8,598 nt of DNA, from NCBI GenBank assembly GCA_024405255.1, contig JAKSOY010000191.1:1-8598 (forward strand). The letters are read 5' to 3'. Under the pieces are notes generated by a model. That model was not told the origin of the DNA, did no database searches, and was given only the letters and a program-made list of their open reading frames with translations. Of the stretch, positions 1-6,300 are shown piece after piece (positions within the stretch are counted from its first letter, which is position 1; each line of letters opens with the position of its first letter). Source of the DNA: Kiritimatiellia bacterium. GTDB lineage: Bacteria; Verrucomicrobiota; Kiritimatiellia; RFP12; UBA1067. Both the position numbers and the translations under genes were made by a program.

Positions 1-77
1 AGTATATCAAATTTCCCTCCGCAATGCGCGCCCTCCACACATTTTTCATTTTTCATTTCCTGTCGCTCTTCGCGTAG

Positions 78-131
78 TTCTGTAATTCTGTTCCAACCCG
101 CCCCGCCTGGATTTTGAACAGAATTACAGAA
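78..131. repeat. Perfect 16-bp inverted repeat with a 22-nt loop
   Basis: TTCTGTAATTCTGTTC (78-93) is the exact reverse complement of GAACAGAATTACAGAA (116-131). The loop, 94-115, is GC-rich in its first part. The stem is AT-rich and lacks a following T-run on either strand, so an intrinsic terminator is doubtful. It overlaps a short tandem array of ACAGAATT. Confidence 0.85.
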
Positions 132-142
132 TTAACAGAATT
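118..142. repeat. Three tandem copies of ACAGAATT
   Basis: Copies start at 118, 126 and 135 (the last after one extra A). One and a partial copy occur in inverse orientation at 78-91. Together they build the inverted repeat beside them. Short arrays of this kind recur in intergenic DNA of many environmental bacteria, as I recall; no function is known to me. Confidence 0.8.
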
Positions 143-331
143 GGGCCGACCGTTTTCGGAGACCATCAGGCGTAACAAGACTGCCAGCTCTGACGTTTTC
201 CAGTCGATAGACTGTGCGAAGCGAATTTTTCCAATCGCCTTCCGCGTCCCGCGAAGCGGGTTTCAGCGTGCTCCGTGGTCAAAGAAACGGCTCCGAAGGA
301 ACACACCTCCGGAACCATCTCTGCGCTCTCG

Positions 332-371
332 GCGTTCTCTGCGTGAGGCATCTTCCTCACACAGAGAGCGC
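332..371 (-). terminator. Large hairpin 13 nt after the giant gene's stop (terminator-like, no U-run)
   Basis: Arms 332-348 and 355-371 are 17 nt each around a 6-nt loop. On the minus strand, GCGCTCTCTG-T-GTGAGG pairs with CCTCAC-G-CAGAGAACGC: 15 Watson-Crick pairs, one G-U pair and one C/A mismatch. It sits where a terminator is expected, but no run of T follows (CGAGAGCGCAG instead). It may be a 3'-end-protecting or Rho-type structure, or simply an intergenic repeat. The stem is unambiguous; the function is uncertain. Confidence 0.45.
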
Positions 372-384
372 AATGAATGCGAAG

Positions 385-3300
385 TCAGCGGACGAAGATG
401 ACGAGTCCGGTTTCCCAATAGAGTCCGGTGTCGTCCCGGCGGAACTTACCCCGTGCGCTTGTGCCCGGTGCCAATGTGAAGGCCACCTCGTCGCCGGGTT
501 CCGTCGCTTCATCCCAGCCGACAAGCTTGCCGTGGTCACGCGGGGTCTGGGCATCGAGGGCGACGGCAATGGTGCCACTCGCAGCGAAGGTCAACGGCCG
601 GGCGAGCGTCGTGAGGTCCAGAATCTCTTCGCGGCCCCGGAGGTCGAGCGTGGCGCCGTTCGCCAGCGTCGTACGCGGGAAGTTGTCCGTCTTCGGTGCA
701 AACACGCCCTTCACCGTCAACACGCCATTGGTTGCCAAGTCGGTCGCCGCCGAGTCAACCATGCAGTTGCCGACCGTCGCCGGCACCTTCACGTCAAGTG
801 CGCCCGTCACGTTGAACGTCACCCCTTCGGCACGGAGCGAGGAGGCTCCGACTTCAATACGGCCCTCGACGTCGATTGTACCCGGCAACACATCGGCGTT
901 GTAGAGGAAGAACTTCTTCCCTTCGGCCATACGAATGGTCAAGGTGTGTCCGTTGAGATCCAGCAAGGTACCGGCGCTGGAGTTGTTGACGAGACCGTAG
1001 TCGCCCGCGAAATCGATCGTTGAATCCGCCGTCAGCTCCAGCAGGCTCATATGCGACACACCCGGACCTTGCGACGAGGCATTGGCGAGCCGTCCGCCGT
1101 CGAGCACGAACGTGTTCCACGCATAGTTCCCGCGCGAGTTGAAATCGAGTTCGCCGCCCGCATGGATGGTGACCAGCGTGAAGGCCTGGCCGAGCGGACA
1201 CATCTGACCCGCCGCGTTGCAGATGACCCGCCCCGCATTGACATCCAAGAAGATGTTGCGCTGATAGGTCTTGGTGGCGAGAAGTTCGCCGTCGCCCTCC
1301 TTCACCACGCGCACATTCTCACCGAAGGCGACTGTCGCGCTGTTGATGCACTTGCCCGCCGGCACGTCGATGCAGAGTTCGCCGGCGGCACTCAGGCGGC
1401 CGAACTCGATCTCGGTGAATTCCATGTACGTCGCGTCGGAATGAGACTTGGTGAAGACCATCCGGTAGAAGCGATAGGCCGTGGTGTTGCCACAGGTGAA
1501 CGTGCGCCCACCGTCTTCGCGGTATGTCGAGTTCTGCATCCACGTCACCCGTTCACGCCGGTCCAGCACGGTGTAGTTGACGTTGTCGTTGGAGCCTTCG
1601 AACGTCCAGTCCGAGGGCGCACGGGCAAAGTTCGTCTGGCCGTTTCCGAACCAGACCCGATAGGTGTCGATCACCGTGGGGGTGCTGAAGTCGTAACCGA
1701 TGTCCAGCGGGTTGCCGGCCTTGACGTCCGACAAACGATAGAGGACACGTCCCGAATCGGCATGGGAGTGGTCGTTGTTGAAGAGATTCGACGGGAAGGT
1801 GAGCTTGTAGGCTCCGCCACTGCCACAATACTTCTCCGGCCAGCGGCTGAACGACCGGAGCGGATCATCGAGCGTAAGGTCGAACGCTTCGCCGTTGTCG
1901 ATGGTACCGGCGCCGCGAAGACCGTCTACGGTCAAACGGTGTCCGTGCAACCGGACCGTGCCGTCGATGAACACCAGCCCGATCCCGCGCAGATCGAGGT
2001 CCGCCGTCAAGTCGACCTCGCCGACAAAATGGAGGTCCGCGCAGGAGAAGGAACCCGCCAGCGCACCCGAGAACGCCACCATGCCCGAGATTTCCACCGT
2101 CGTGTTGCCATCCGGCAGCGCCCCGGCGATTTCTCCACCGGCGGCATTGAAACACGACCAGTTCGCGGCATTGGCGAAATCGCCGTCATGCGCGGCACCT
2201 GTCCAAACCGCCTTCTCCAGCTGTTCCGCCAAGGCGTTTTCGGGCATGGTCCAGATTTCAATACGCGCCACCTCGTAGGCACCCACGCTCATCGTCTCCG
2301 AAACGCCGGAATTCAGTTCGCCGACATTCCAGTCCAAAGCGAACTTGCTCGGGAAGGCGAAGTTGCCGAGGCCGACTTCGTGGTGTCCGCCATTGGTGGC
2401 AAAGTCGGTGCGCCAACGTCCGTAGGAGAAGATCATCTCCGCCGGGTTGAGTCCGTCGGGCGTATTGCGCGAGAGCTGCATCACACCGCGCTGCGTCGAC
2501 GTGCGCATCGTGTCGTTCCAGTCGTTGCCGAAGAGATGGTCGGCCGCGTACTCGTTCGCCGGATCGGGATCTTCAGCATAGGTGTGGAACGCCACCGAAC
2601 CCGTGTCGTATGTCCCGACGGGCGTCGACGCGATACCCGGCATGTTGGACAACACCCGCAACCGCCGCGCCGGCGCACCGGCGATGCCCTGGCTCGCCGG
2701 GATACCGACCTGATCGATGGCGCGATTGCCGAAGGCGTCGGTCGCAGCCCACAGCCAGCGCACTTCCCCGCCGTAGTCGGTCACGTCGTCGTTGCGGCGC
2801 TTGAGTTCGATGTACCAGGCGACGCGCCCGATGTTGGTCGACACACCCGGATTCTCACTGTAGTCGGGATAGCACGGACGGCTCGGGATCCTCACACCGT
2901 CGTTCGCCGCGATGTCGAAGACCCGGGCCAGCGAATAGCCCTCGCGTTCAACCGCCGGCACATTGTTTTCCACGCCGCTGGTGGTGGACTTCGCCGACAC
3001 GAATCCGGGCACGAACGACGTATCCGTCTTCAGTGCCGAGACGATTGCGGCGATGTCCTCCGCCCCTGTCAACCGGGTAAAGACCTTTGCGTGCGGACGA
3101 ATCGCATTCACCCGTGCCACGAGTTCAGCACGCGCATCCGCGTCGTCGTCCGCATACTGCAGCACCACCACATCCACATCGCCCGCCTGATCGAGGATCG
3201 CCGCCACATTGTCGAGTGCGCCAAAGCCGTCGGCAGTCGTGCGCAGCTTGATGTCGTCCATGGCGGAATGGCGAGCCCAGTTGAACGGCATCTTCGCGCC

Positions 3301-6300
3301 GTTCGGATCCGTGTTCGACACCGCCCAGATGCCCTTCGCCATCACGTCGTAGCCTTCGGCTTCGAGCGTCTTTATCAACGGAAGACGGAAACAGCCTTCA
3401 CCCGTCACCGCCGTAGTATCGCCCATCACCAGCACATTGAGCCGCGGACGCACCGCCTCGGCGTCAAGGTTCAACCACAGCTCGCCGCCCTCGCCGACCG
3501 TCGTCACCGACAGCACGGGATGCGTCCCCTTCGCGCTCGTGGCGTCAAAAAGCGTCGCCAGCTGGCGTTCGTCGAACACGCCGGCATCCCAAGTCGCCAA
3601 CAGGAAACGGCCCTGCGTGAAGTCCGCATACTTCGGCGCGAGCGCCAAGCGGTCGTCCGCCGCAAAACGCGGCACGGAGGCGGAATACAACGCGCCTTCG
3701 TAGACCGGATCGAGCACCACGCGGCGCACCTCCGGTTTCGCGACGACGTAAAGCCCGTCGGCCCGCGCTTCCAACGCCACATCCGGTGCCGCAGCCGCAC
3801 TCGCCGCATCAAGTGTGAAGACGACATTCTGCGGTGAGTTCACCGTCCACTCGACGAGCTTGTCGTCCACTGCGAGCGTACGACCCGCGCAGTCGACGGT
3901 GATATACCCGTTGTCCTCGAAATAGACGTTGTGCGCGATGCCGATGCCCGCGATGCCGACCGTCGTCCAGACGTCGGTCTGATCGCGGAGGTCAAGCGTC
4001 GCACCGCTATGGAGCAAAGTCCAGCGATAGTAACGCGTCTGGGGCTTATAGGAACCGAAGACTTCCAGCTGGGCGTTACCGACACCATCCGTACAGGCGT
4101 CGACAATACGATCCACCACCAGTGTAGCCTCCAAGTCGATGAACCCAGACACCTCGAGGACGGCGTCGACGAAGCGCGTCGTACCCGAGAACGGACGCAC
4201 CTGCCCGTTGTTCACCTTCAGCGTGCCGTTGGTGACCTGGGTGTTGTAGAGCAGCAAGACCCGGCCCTCTTCGATCATGTCCACCGTCAGCTGATGGCCG
4301 CCGAGATCCAGCGTAGAGATTTCCTGCTGACCCGCGGCGGTGTTCTCATAGGCGAACCCGAGATGGTTTTCCATAAAGATGGACGAATCCTGCGTCAAAC
4401 GCATCGCAGGGATGCCGCCGTAGACGGTGGCGCCGGAGTTGACCACCTGTCCGCCGGCCATCACCACGGTCCAGCCGGGCGGCACCACCGTGCCGTCGAG
4501 ATCAAGCGTGACACCGGTCGGCACCAAGATTTCGCGCGTCACGTTCTCCGCAAAGCGGATGCACCGGTCGATCGCCGAAGCCTTGAAGGTGCCCGTGGGC
4601 GCCACCACGACCTTGCCCGGATTTGCCGAGGTGTCGACAATGTCGGCGACCCCGTCGAAGTTGGCCAGGGTGAGGGTGTGTCCGTTCAAATCGAGCGTGC
4701 CGGTCAGATAGGGCGTCGATTCCGAAAGGTCGAGATCTTCAGTGAGCTGACGCGAACCGATCTGCGTGAAGCCAGACTCCTCGGGCATGCCGTAATAGAG
4801 GCCATCCGCCAACGACACCGGTACGACGCCGTTTTCGGCGGTGGCGGCATCCCAGACGAAACGGGCATTGGACCGCGTGGTCCACGCGATGATCTTTTCA
4901 CCGGCGACGGGCGTGCGGCCGGCGAGGTCCACCGTCACTGTGGCGCCGTCCGCGAAATCGCAACGGTTCTGCGGGAACAGGGAACAGGCGCTCTGCGTGG
5001 ACCACGCTTCGGTTTTCGCGCGCAAATCGAGACGCGAACCGTCCGCCATCAGGACGGCATAGAACACCGGCGTGTTCGGCGTGAAGGTGCCGTAGACCTC
5101 GAGCGGCTGGGCACTGGAGCAGGCCCAGTCGGGACAGTCCGACGTGTAGTCGCCGATCTGCACCCGCACGCCCGTGTCGATCTGGATCTGAATGTTCTTC
5201 TGATGGATGTTGACCGTGCGCAGATCCGCGCTAGCCTTGAAGGACAGCATACGCGGCTCCGTACAAGTGCCTTCGGATTCGGCGATGATCGTACCATTGG
5301 TGAGCGTGCCCATGGAGGGCAGACCGAAGAGCGCGGCGGAGGTGGTGGGACCAAACCGCAGATGCAGCTCATGTCCACCCAGGTCGAACACGCTGCCCAC
5401 GCGCGTCATCGTGGTATGGTAAAGCACGTCGAACGTACTCGACGCCGTCAAGGTGATGTTGCCGAAGGAATCCCGCTTGCGGTCCGTCATCTGCCGTCCC
5501 GAATTGGCGAGTGTACCACCGTTGAGGACGAAGTTCTTGAGGAAGTAATCGTGATTGCCCTTGGTGTCGAAAGTCGCACCCGATGCCACTTCGACCGTAC
5601 AACCCGCCACGCCCCAGCAATCCATACTTTCGTTGTAGGCATAGATGTCGCTGTCGGGACTCAGCGCCGTTTCAACGGTTCCCGCTTCAACGCTCACGCC
5701 GCCGGTGAAGGTCTGTCCCGCCTTGGCCGACACGAAGGTACCCGCGCCGCGTTTGACCAGCTTGAGACCACCAACGAAGGCGATGGACTCGTTAACCGCG
5801 GTTTCCCCTTCCGGGATGTCGATGATCAGCACGCCGGTCGCGTCGTTCGCCACAGGCGTACGAAGGTCGAGGTCGTTCCCCTGGAGGGGATAGAATGCGC
5901 CGCTGACCTGGTCGTAGAGTCCCAGGATGTTGTCGGCATTGCGCATGCGCGGCACCAGATTCAGCTTGAGCTGGTTGTCCGGTGCGTAGATCTGGAACCG
6001 GCGCATGAACATCTGGCTCGCGAAATTGGCGCGGTTTTCAATGGTGGTGGAATACGAAGCGAAGAGCTGGAGCGGACCGCCGCAGGTGAATTCGCCATAG
6101 CTGAATTCCGCCACGACCTTACCGTTATGCAGCATCCGGTGGTTGGCGCCGTCCATCACCAGAGTGGTATAGTCGAAATAGCTGGTGGTCAAGGAGGTAT
6201 CGCGGAAGACGTGATCCGGATCGTCCAGGAAGTCATAGTCGAAACGCAAGCCGTTGTTTTGCATAAACACCGTCATCGTGGTCCGATCGGTTTTCGACGG

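Larger units (their letters stand above)
1..384. other. Non-coding, repeat-rich intergenic region downstream of the giant gene
   Basis: No reading frame here has the GC3 bias of the neighbouring genes, and I see no tRNA or other RNA gene. It holds a chain of small structured elements: ATTTTTC twice in tandem plus a partial third (41-60), the 16-bp inverted repeat (78-131), CAGTC-GATA-GACTG (201-214), CCCGC-GAA-GCGGG (248-260), a CTCCGTGGTCAAAG stretch (271-284), and the CTCTGCG-type hairpin (332-371). The phrases CTCCGTGGTC and CTCTGCG...TGCGTGAG resemble dispersed intergenic repeats I recall from Verrucomicrobia, Planctomycetes and relatives. Confidence 0.7.

Noticed and set aside
1..384. 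CRISPR array
   Set aside because: The repeats are short, of several unrelated kinds, and not separated by regular unique spacers.
114..1023. Plus-strand open frames running from the left intergenic region into the giant gene
   Set aside because: They start in repeat DNA, lack a ribosome binding site and continue as antisense of the real gene.
388..1200. C-terminal autotransporter barrel
   Set aside because: The last 270 residues continue the beta-helix repeat pattern to the stop. There is no run of amphipathic barrel strands and no terminal Phe or Trp typical of outer-membrane barrels.
1051..3837. 928-codon open frame on the plus strand
   Set aside because: Same antisense register and same explanation; the composition is a codon-bias artefact.
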